DNA of 64,000 bases from CAZLDI01 sp964558415 (GTDB taxonomy: Bacteria; Chloroflexota; Dehalococcoidia; SM23-28-2; RBG-16-64-32): contig CAZLDI010000014.1 in NCBI GenBank assembly GCA_964558415.1, positions 1 to 64,000 on the forward strand, given 5' to 3'. Below are positions 58,832 through 64,000 of the stretch, one piece after another. Under the pieces are notes generated by a model, which saw nothing but the letters and a program-made list of their open reading frames with translations, made no database searches and was not told the DNA's origin. How positions within the stretch are numbered: position 1 is the first letter of the stretch; each line of letters starts with the position of its first letter. The position numbers were made by a program, and so were the translations under genes.

Positions 58832-59554
58832 TTAGTAGCTGGCAAAGTCCCCCTCCATCGTGCGCAGATGGTGGGTGTCGTTCAGCAGGCGCAGCACGCG
58901 GCGGCCGCCGGAGGCGGCGGCGATGACACTGACGGCGGTGTGAGCGGGGCGGAAGAACATATCGTACGGGGTCTTGATGATGTGCCCGGCGTAGGAGTTG
59001 ATCACGCCGCCGTGGCAGACTATCGCAATGCGTTCGCCGGCATTACCGGCGATCACCGCCTCGATAGCGTTTACTGTGCGCTTGCGGAAGTCGAAGCTCG
59101 ATTCCGAATACGGATAGACGTCCCAGTTACGCTCGGTCAGCATGCGCTCGCGGGCGGCCTTGAGGAGCTCCTTGCCGATGAACTCGACGGCGGTCTTCTC
59201 TGGCGGGACATCGCGGAAGACTTCGACTTCTCGCAGGTCCGGGATGAACTCGATCTCCAGATCGTGGTGACGGGCGACTTCGCGCGCGGTCTCCGCGGCA
59301 CGCTGAAGGGGACTGGCGAAGATCGCGTCGAGCCGGATGGTGGAGAACGCTGCGCCGAGGAGGCGGGCCTGCTGGCGGCCCTGCTCCGAGAGCGGCGGGT
59401 CGATCCATTCGCCGACCGTCGCCTCCGGGCTTACGTCTTGCTGAGCGTGGCGGATGAGCAGGAGCTCCGTCACACCTTCGGCGCCGGTGAGGAACGCTTC
59501 GTCGAAGACGCCGGGGACGCGGGCGGGGGTGGGTTCAGTCTCGTTCTCGTTCAT
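58832..59554 (-). CDS. Histidine phosphatase-family protein (phosphoglycerate-mutase-like)
   Basis: A 240-residue branch-1 histidine phosphatase. The catalytic motif is LLIRHAQQDVSPEA (RHA instead of RHG), the second Arg is in ASPLQRAAETAREVA, and the second His in AIVCHGGVINSYAGH. The cluster aminotransferase-serA suggests it could be the metal-independent phosphoserine phosphatase (iPSP type) replacing SerB. The inference is contextual; other substrates are possible. A TGC-TACAAT element six bases before the ATG predicts a leaderless mRNA. Confidence 0.85.
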   Translation of the reverse strand: MNENETEPTPARVPGVFDEAFLTGAEGVTELLLIRHAQQDVSPEATVGEWIDPPLSEQGRQQARLLGAAFSTIRLDAIFASPLQRAAETAREVARHHDLEIEFIPDLREVEVFRDVPPEKTAVEFIGKELLKAARERMLTERNWDVYPYSESSFDFRKRTVNAIEAVIAGNAGERIAIVCHGGVINSYAGHIIKTPYDMFFRPAHTAVSVIAAASGGRRVLRLLNDTHHLRTMEGDFASY

Positions 59555-59560
59555 GGTGCG

Positions 59561-59569
59561 ATTGTAGCA
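59561..59569 (-). promoter_or_regulatory. Extended -10 (TGC-TACAAT) of the phosphatase, leaderless
   Basis: TGC (59569-59567) and TACAAT (59566-59561) on the minus strand. Only six bases precede the ATG, so transcription should begin at or next to the start codon. Confidence 0.5.
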
Positions 59570-59666
59570 GGGGGCTGTTAACCGAGGATTAACGGCGCTT
59601 CGAGACGCCTGAGGTCTCCTCGGGGTGAGTTGGCCCCGCCGCCGGAGGCGCCGTGACGGATCCCGG

Positions 59667-59675
59667 TGCTAAGAT
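59667..59675 (+). promoter_or_regulatory. Extended -10 (TGC-TAAGAT) of selA, near-leaderless
   Basis: TGC (59667-59669) and TAAGAT (59670-59675), nine bases before the selA ATG; no recognisable -35. Confidence 0.45.
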
Positions 59676-59684
59676 GGGGTCAGA

Positions 59685-61055
59685 ATGAGCGTCGAGAACC
59701 GGTACAGGGCGCTGCCCTCGGTGGACCGGGTGCTGGATGACGAGCGCGTGCGGGCGCTCGCAAGAGGCGGCGGGAGCGAGGTTGTGACGGCGCTCGTGCG
59801 GCAGGCGCTGGAGGCGGCCCGGGCGGCGGTCGCGGACGGCCGCGGCGCGCCGAGCGAGGAGCAGATCGTCGAGAACGTGCTGGAACTCGGCGCGGCGGTG
59901 TTCGAGCCGTCGCTACGGCCGGTGATCAACGCGACCGGCGTGATCATCCATACAAACCTGGGACGGGCGCCACTGTCCGATGACGCGTTGGCCGCGATGG
60001 TCGCGGTGGCGCACGGGTACTCGAACCTTGAGTTCGATCTCGAAGCGGGGGAGCGCGGTTCGCGGTTCGCGCACCTGGAGACGGTGCTTCAGCGAGTGAC
60101 CGGCGCAGAGGCGGCGATTGCCGTGAACAATAACGCATCGGCGCTGCTACTGGCGCTGTCAGCGCTGGCGGCGGGGCGGGAGGTGATCATTTCGCGCGGA
60201 CAGGCGGTGGAGATTGGCGGTGGGTTCCGGATCCCCGACGTGATGAGACAATCGGGCGCGACTCTGGTGGAAGTGGGGACAACGAACCGGACATACCTGC
60301 GGGACTACGAGTCGGCGCTGACACCGGAGACGGCGGCTATCATGCGTGTCCACGCCAGCAATTTCCGCATCGTCGGGTTCACGGAGTTGCCTTCGATACA
60401 GGCGCTGGCGCGGCTCGCGCACGAGCACGGGCTGCTGCTGCTGGACGACCTCGGGTCCGGCTGCCTGCTGGACGCGACGCGCTTTGGGTTGGCAGCAGAG
60501 CCGACCGTACAGGAGAGCGTTGCGGCGGGCGCGGACCTCACGCTGTTCTCCGGCGATAAGCTGCTGGGCGGGCCGCAGGCAGGCGTGATCGCGGGCCGCG
60601 AACAGCTGATCGATCAACTACGCCGACACCCGTTGGCGCGTGCGCTGCGGATGGACAAGGGGAGCATCGCCGGACTGACCGCGACGCTGCTGCACTATCT
60701 GCGGGGCGAGGCGCTGGAGAAGGTGCCCGTCTGGCGGATCATCTCTACGGACGTCCGAGAGATAGCTCGTCGCGCCGGCCGCCTCGCGCGCGCCATCGGC
60801 GCGCCCGCACGGGTCGTGGACGGCCGATCGATGATCGGCGGCGGAAGTCTGCCGGAAGAGAGCCTGCCCACGAAGGTGGTGGCGATTACGGGCGACGGCG
60901 CATGGGTCAGCGCGCTCGCGCAGCGCCTGCGCACAGGGACGCCTTCCGTAGTCGGGCGGATCGAACACGACACGCTGCTGCTGGACCCCCGGACGATACC
61001 GCCCGCAGAGGACCGTGCGGTCGTGCGGGCGGTAACGGTCGCGCTGTCGTCGTAA
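59685..61055 (+). CDS. selA: L-seryl-tRNA(Sec) selenium transferase (selenocysteine synthase)
   Basis: A 456-residue PLP enzyme that converts Ser-tRNA(Sec) to Sec-tRNA(Sec) using selenophosphate. The N-terminal tRNA-binding region starts YRALPSVDRVLDD; PVINATGVIIHTNLGRAPLS, VNNNASALLLALSALAAGRE, SRGQAVEIGGGFRIPDVMRQ and DLGSGCLLD follow, and the Schiff-base Lys is in LFSGDKLLGGPQAGVI. Length is normal. selB, selC and selD are not in the window. Its presence means that UGA can encode selenocysteine in this organism, and a candidate selenoprotein lies at 62392-62952. Confidence 0.95.
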   Translation: MSVENRYRALPSVDRVLDDERVRALARGGGSEVVTALVRQALEAARAAVADGRGAPSEEQIVENVLELGAAVFEPSLRPVINATGVIIHTNLGRAPLSDDALAAMVAVAHGYSNLEFDLEAGERGSRFAHLETVLQRVTGAEAAIAVNNNASALLLALSALAAGREVIISRGQAVEIGGGFRIPDVMRQSGATLVEVGTTNRTYLRDYESALTPETAAIMRVHASNFRIVGFTELPSIQALARLAHEHGLLLLDDLGSGCLLDATRFGLAAEPTVQESVAAGADLTLFSGDKLLGGPQAGVIAGREQLIDQLRRHPLARALRMDKGSIAGLTATLLHYLRGEALEKVPVWRIISTDVREIARRAGRLARAIGAPARVVDGRSMIGGGSLPEESLPTKVVAITGDGAWVSALAQRLRTGTPSVVGRIEHDTLLLDPRTIPPAEDRAVVRAVTVALSS

Positions 61056-61057
61056 AG

Positions 61058-61419
61058 CTACGTTTGTTGGAACAGCTGGAGGGTTTGCCGTACGGATCAA
61101 GGAGGGTCGCGATCATGATGCCATCGTTGGGATCGATACTAGGCTCGCGGACAAAGTTCACGCGCTGTCCGAGGAGGCGGACGTATTCGGCCTGGCAGTC
61201 CTCGACGCTGAGGTTCACCATCATGCGATTGGGATCGCGTGACTGGCCCTTGACCTCACTGTGAAGACCCAGGGCAAGCTGGGGGCCGGACGAGCCTTCC
61301 AGGACAGCAAACTCGTCGCCCGACATGACCTCTTTGAAACCAAGCACATCCCGGTAGAATGGGACCAGCTTGCGCAGGTCCTCGGTCCAGATGATCGTGC
61401 TGTGGACGCCCTTGATCAT
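61058..61419 (-). pseudogene. VOC-family (glyoxalase-like) protein with a C-terminal frameshift
   Basis: An about 120-residue vicinal-oxygen-chelate protein: STIIWTEDLRKLVPFYRDVL and GFKEVMSG at the start, NRMMVNLSVEDCQAEYVRLL later. At the usual ending (DPYGNxLQLFQ) the reading frame gives DPYGKPSSCSNKR and runs on antisense into selA to 60907. Moving by one base after GGC AAA restores LQLFQQT and a TAG at 61060-61058, two bases from the selA stop. A single C was probably lost in the CCC at 61083-61081 (or in the sequence). Fourth gene after the selenoprotein. Confidence 0.7.
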
Positions 61420-61430
61420 CGAATCGCTCT

Positions 61431-61793
61431 TCAGCCGGGGTAGCCGGCCTTGACCAGGCCGACGACGTTTCCTTCCGGGTCGGCAAACTGCGCGAGGATC
61501 ACCATGCCGGGGATCTCTGTTACGGGCATGATGGTCTTGCCGCCCTCGCTTTCGATCTTGTTGAGGTAAGCCTGCGGATCGTCGACTTCGACATAGAATG
61601 TGACGCTTGTCGACTGGCCGTCGCCACCGGAGATTCCGCCGCCGATACCGCCGCCGGTGTCCTCGTTGCTGACCAGGCCGTAGTTCATGGGATTGTCGGC
61701 CTGAATGTTCCAGCCGAAGACGCCACCATAGAACTTGTGAAGCTTCGCCGCATCCTTACCTGTGACCTCGAAGTGTACAACTGGGTTCGCCAT
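61431..61793 (-). CDS. VOC-family (glyoxalase/bleomycin-resistance-like) protein
   Basis: A 120-residue single-domain VOC protein, VVHFEVTGKDAAKLHKFYGG, FYVEVDDPQAYLNKIESEGG and FADPEGNVVGLVK. The Gly-rich GGGIGGGISGGDG lies in the middle. GAGGAG precedes the ATG at 61793. It may bind small molecules or detoxify aldehydes; no further assignment. Confidence 0.88.
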   Translation of the reverse strand: MANPVVHFEVTGKDAAKLHKFYGGVFGWNIQADNPMNYGLVSNEDTGGGIGGGISGGDGQSTSVTFYVEVDDPQAYLNKIESEGGKTIMPVTEIPGMVILAQFADPEGNVVGLVKAGYPG

Positions 61794-61871
61794 CACTATT
61801 CTCCTCTCAGTTCAGGGGGTTCCTGCTACTAACAGCTATTTTGGCAACGGGCCGTCCGGGCTCCCCACCAC

Positions 61872-62351
61872 TTACTGCGCGAGGGCGCGCACCTGATTAA
61901 TGTGGTCGGCCATGTGAAAATTGACGATCGCGCCGGCCCATTGACCCAGAGTCGGGTACTCGCCCAGCGGCGTCTCTTTCAGGAACGGCACGTGCGCCTT
62001 ACGCGCCATCTGGTCTTCCGTGAGGCCGGCGAAGAACTGCCCCAGACCTGCGTACAGCGATTCCACGTGGGACATATAGTCCTGAACCGACCTGCTCTGT
62101 TCTGCCGGACCAAAAGACAGTTTCCCCGGGGTGAGGTCCAGAGCGGGCGTATCTTCCCTGATGAAGCGGTCCATCTCGTACATCTCAACGGCGCTATCGC
62201 GGTCGGTCAGGTGTGCGAAGACCTCTTTGATGCACCATTCGCCGTCGGCGGGGCGCTTTAGCGCCTTCTCGTCGCCGATTCCCGAGACGACCTGTTTCAA
62301 CTCCTGGATCTTGCCTGCGAGCTGCTGCTCCAGGCCTGCGGGCGTAACCAT
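61872..62351 (-). CDS. DinB-family protein
   Basis: A 159-residue four-helix DinB/YfiT-like protein; the metal-site histidines are suggested by EVFAHLTDRDSA and NFHMADHINQVRAL. Members include thiol-dependent S-transferases (bacillithiol/mycothiol) and damage-induced proteins. A strong AAGGAGGT precedes the ATG. It lies 40 bases downstream of the selenoprotein stop, same operon. Confidence 0.88.
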   Translation of the reverse strand: MVTPAGLEQQLAGKIQELKQVVSGIGDEKALKRPADGEWCIKEVFAHLTDRDSAVEMYEMDRFIREDTPALDLTPGKLSFGPAEQSRSVQDYMSHVESLYAGLGQFFAGLTEDQMARKAHVPFLKETPLGEYPTLGQWAGAIVNFHMADHINQVRALAQ

Positions 62352-62391
62352 CTTAGACCTCCTTCTGGTGCTCTATACGCTGATTCGTGCG

Positions 62392-62952
62392 CTATTGTTC
62401 GCGCAGTTGCATGAGTTCGTACAAGCCGAAAGTGTCAGCGAGGCGGTCGACCGCGTTGAACTGGCAGGCGACGAACACGCCCTCCAATATCTCGTCGTCG
62501 CTGAGGCCGGCCTGTCGTAAGCCTTCGATGTCCTCGTCCATCACCTTGTAAGCGTTCTGTGTGAGCTTCACTGAGAGACGGAGCAGCGCCTTGTGCTTCC
62601 CCCCGATTGGAAGCGAGTCGATGTCCGCCGACTCCGCAGCGGCCGCCGCCTCCTGGCTCCCTCCTACCGACCGCAGGAGAAACGAGTGCGCCTTCGTTCA
62701 GTAGGAGCATGAGTTGGTTTTAGAGACGACCGTGGCGATCATCTCCTTTACGTCGCGGGGGAGGAAGCCTCCGATGAACATGGCACGGTAGCCATCAAGG
62801 AGCACCCGCAAGAAGTCCGTGCGGGTGCTAACGAGCTTCATGATGTCCGGTACGAAGGGCATCCCGAAGGTGGCGCGCGCACCGTCATAGAGCTCGGCGA
62901 CTTCTCCGGTGGCTTCGGATTCCTGGACGATGCGGATACGCGGGGCGGTCAT
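62392..62952 (-). CDS. AhpD-family (carboxymuconolactone decarboxylase-like) selenoprotein, TGA read as selenocysteine
   Basis: A 186-residue protein if the TGA at 62700-62698 is Sec85. Upstream: RIRIVQESEATGEVAELYDG, then EMIATVVSKTNSCSY; downstream the frame continues without interruption as TKAHSFLLRS, KHKALLRLSVKLTQNAYKVM, GLRQAGLSDDEILEGV and FNAVDRLADTFGLYELMQ to a TAG at 62394-62392. Spacing matches the AhpD active site: Glu70, Cys82 (+12), Sec85 (+3), His89 (+4), corresponding to Glu118, Cys130, Cys133, His137 of mycobacterial AhpD. So Sec replaces the peroxidatic Cys in CxxC. A SECIS-like stem-loop follows, and selA is nearby. It is probably a peroxidase or disulfide reductase. Confidence 0.88.
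62658..62682 (-). promoter_or_regulatory. Bacterial SECIS-like stem-loop
   Basis: In the mRNA, 16 bases after Cys/UGA context... the arm UUUCUCCU (62682-62675) pairs over eight positions (two G-U) with AGGAGGGA (62665-62658); the nine-base loop GCGGUCGGU begins with G and contains GGUC, as in the fdhF SECIS apical loop. The stem begins 15 bases after the UGA and the loop 23 bases after it, within the usual spacing. It should recruit SelB and keep the UGA from acting as a stop. Confidence 0.7.
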
Positions 62953-62961
62953 GCTTCACTC

Positions 62962-62989
62962 AGTATAGTAACTTCCTTGCGTGTGTCAA
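62962..62989 (-). promoter_or_regulatory. Promoter of the selenoprotein operon, near-leaderless
   Basis: TTGACA (62989-62984), 16-base spacer, TATACT (62967-62962) on the minus strand. Nine bases precede the ATG at 62952. The spacer contains the -35 of the divergent HxlR promoter. Confidence 0.7.
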
Positions 62990-63005
62990 CCCCTTTCATT
63001 ACACT
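62977..63005 (+). promoter_or_regulatory. Promoter of hxlR-type gene, near-leaderless, overlapping the divergent one
   Basis: TTGCGT (62977-62982), 17-base spacer, TACACT (63000-63005), nine bases before the ATG at 63015. The two promoters interlock, so one bound regulator could block both. Confidence 0.5.
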
Positions 63006-63014
63006 GATATCCAA

Positions 63015-63407
63015 ATGGCAAAGATCAATCCCTATGACCAGATCTGTCCGGTGGCGCAGACCATGGAGATCGTCGGCGACCGCTGGACGATGTTAATCAT
63101 CCGCGACCTATTCCTGGGGAAGGCGCGGTTCGGCGAGCTATTAAAATCGTCGCCCGGAATGCCGCCGAAACTGCTTTCGTCGCGGCTCAAGCGGCTGGAG
63201 GACGACAGGCTGGTCGAGCGGATCCTACTGGACGGCTACCCGCCGCGAGCGGAATACCGCCTGACAGAACGAGGGCGTTCGCTCTTCCCGATCTTCCGGG
63301 AAGTCGTTAACTGGGGACTCTCGCAGTTCTTCGGCGCTGAGCCGGAGTTGCGGCACGCGATCGAGGAGATGGTGGCGGACCGAGTGCCGGAATACACTCG
63401 ACCCTGA
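63015..63407 (+). CDS. HxlR-family winged-helix transcriptional regulator
   Basis: A 130-residue MarR-like regulator. YDQICPVAQTMEIVGDRWTM, FGELLKSSPGMPPKLLSSRL and RLTERGRSLFPIF are the HxlR signatures. The N-terminal Cys (position 11) is the conserved one that senses disulfide stress in HypR. It is divergent from the AhpD-like selenoprotein, so redox-controlled expression of that operon is likely. Confidence 0.92.
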   Translation: MAKINPYDQICPVAQTMEIVGDRWTMLIIRDLFLGKARFGELLKSSPGMPPKLLSSRLKRLEDDRLVERILLDGYPPRAEYRLTERGRSLFPIFREVVNWGLSQFFGAEPELRHAIEEMVADRVPEYTRP

Positions 63408-63424
63408 ACGAAGGAGGAGCGGCC

Positions 63425-63886
63425 ATGGCAGAAGCGCCCGCGCAGGTTCAGCCGAAGGTCCTTGGCGACTACCTTGAGGTCATGACCAAGGCGGTCTTTC
63501 AGTCAGGTATCTCCTGGAAAGTCGTGGAGAACAAGTGGCCGGGGATCAAGGAGGCGTTCAAGGGGTTCGACGCGATGGCCGTCGCATCATTGACGGAGGC
63601 CGAGCTCGGCGACCTGGGGAGCGACACCAGAGTGATCCGCAACCGACGCAAGCTTGAGGCGATTGTGGATAATGCGCGCACGATGGTGGAGCTGGAGGAG
63701 AACCACGGAGGTTTCCGAAGCTATCTGCGGTCGCACGGTGGGTTTGAAGGCGCAGTGGCGGACCTCCGTAAGCGCTTCAAGTTCATGGGCGAAATGGGTG
63801 CGTTTTACTTTCTGTACGTCGTCGGCGAAGAAGTGCCGGCCTACGAGGACTGGTGCAAGTCTCGCGGCGTCGACCCTATGCATTAA
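63425..63886 (+). CDS. DNA-3-methyladenine glycosylase I-like protein
   Basis: A 153-residue Tag-family protein. DYLEVMTKAVFQSGISWKVV, TRVIRNRRKLEAIVDNARTM and FLYVVGEEVPAYEDW match the Tag core. The N-terminal Cys-His zinc snap and MxRCxW start of typical Tag are missing, so activity on 3-methyladenine is uncertain. A Shine-Dalgarno GAAGGAGGAG precedes the ATG. 17 bases after hxlR, same unit. Confidence 0.85.
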   Translation: MAEAPAQVQPKVLGDYLEVMTKAVFQSGISWKVVENKWPGIKEAFKGFDAMAVASLTEAELGDLGSDTRVIRNRRKLEAIVDNARTMVELEENHGGFRSYLRSHGGFEGAVADLRKRFKFMGEMGAFYFLYVVGEEVPAYEDWCKSRGVDPMH

Positions 63887-63912
63887 CACCGGGCCCCTGC
63901 GGCCCGTATAAT
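63883..63912 (+). promoter_or_regulatory. Promoter of the truncated gene at the window end
   Basis: TTAACA (63883-63888), 18-base spacer, TATAAT (63907-63912), 31 bases before the ATG at 63944; it starts over the stop codon of the Tag-like gene. Confidence 0.6.
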
Positions 63913-63943
63913 CGCGAAGCAGGCCAACGATAGGGACACCCCG

Positions 63944-64000
63944 ATGACGATCGTCGTTCCACGGGATATCGAGCAGGAAGTGCGCGCCCTCGCTGCCGAC
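63944..64000 (+). CDS. Start of an unidentified gene, cut by the window
   Basis: ATG at 63944 followed by 18 more open codons (MTIVVPRDIEQEVRALAAD) to the window edge, behind a strong promoter and AGGGA. Too short to assign a family. Confidence 0.6.
   Translation, partial: MTIVVPRDIEQEVRALAAD

Noticed and set aside
60907..61057. C-terminal extension of the VOC gene into selA
   Set aside because: It is antisense of selA and Arg/Pro-rich, produced by the frameshift at 61081-61083.
62435..62710. A 91-codon frame opposite the DinB-side of the selenoprotein, beginning near the TGA
   Set aside because: It is in another frame from the conserved AhpD sequence and has no family character; the frame through TGA explains the region better.
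1..64000. CRISPR arrays, insertion sequences, integrases, attachment sites
   Set aside because: No regularly spaced repeats, transposase or integrase was seen.

Overview
The window is GC-rich (my estimate is a little over 60 percent) and almost entirely coding on both strands. No gene-free stretch exceeds about 200 bases. Gene content points to a free-living bacterium, most likely a member of the Chloroflexota (Dehalococcoidia-like). The hints are: a quinone-reducing complex I operon without nuoEFG, a GuaB3-type IMP dehydrogenase, CdaA/CdaR, paired FmdB zinc ribbons, ComEA/ComEC, and many short-leader genes with a TGC-TAnnnT extended -10. The assignment is inference from gene families, not a phylogenetic test.

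Layout. 1-3.3 kb: a broken serine hydrolase, a methyltransferase, an FGE-like protein and an acyl-CoA synthetase. 3.3-8.8 kb: housekeeping translation and stress genes (rel, hisS, prfA-prmC). 8.9-11.8 kb: poorly known accessory genes, including a proteasome-fold (Ntn-hydrolase-like) protein and a secreted Ig-like protein. 11.8-22.1 kb: guaB3, rsmI, metG, tatD, polyprenyl synthase, then the reverse-strand cluster ybeY / dnaX-ybaB-recR-recO-fmdB-fmdB. 22.1-31.3 kb: a complex I operon ordered nuoA-C-D-H-J-K-(64 aa ORF)-L-M-N that lacks nuoB and nuoI. 31.5-39.8 kb: a PadR regulator and two forward operons for acyl-CoA (possibly side-chain or steroid-like) degradation: DUF35, YbaK, Cys-less thiolase, nitronate monooxygenase, PHP, split MaoC hydratase and two SDRs. 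These two operons share a candidate palindromic operator. 39.8-49.4 kb: a long reverse operon argF-cdaA-cdaR-der-plsY-tldD-pmbA-HEAT-NUDIX-GNAT. 49.5-53.8 kb: comEA-comEC, a Gmad2 lipoprotein and RNase PH. 53.8-61.1 kb: HIT, DUF1015, an HTH-SerA fusion, a class V aminotransferase, a histidine phosphatase and selA. 61.1-64 kb: glyoxalase-like, DinB, a hidden selenoprotein, HxlR and a Tag-like glycosylase.

The most notable content is a serine/selenocysteine neighbourhood at 54.5-63 kb. D-3-phosphoglycerate dehydrogenase carries an N-terminal XRE-type DNA-binding domain translated from a strong ribosome binding site, so it may regulate transcription as well as catalyse. It lies next to an aminotransferase and a phosphatase that could complete serine synthesis without SerC and SerB. 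selA follows. About 1.3 kb beyond selA is an AhpD-family gene whose reading frame continues through an in-frame TGA placed exactly at the peroxidatic cysteine, followed by a well-formed bacterial SECIS-like stem-loop. Read with ordinary stop rules this gene looks truncated. It faces an HxlR regulator across overlapping, nearly leaderless divergent promoters.

Other points are: a ybeY whose homologous N-terminus is only reachable from an ATC codon behind a good Shine-Dalgarno; a frameshifted glyoxalase-like gene; and a catalytic-Cys-less thiolase paired with DUF35, as in steroid side-chain aldolases. No tRNA, rRNA, CRISPR array, insertion sequence or attachment site was recognised.
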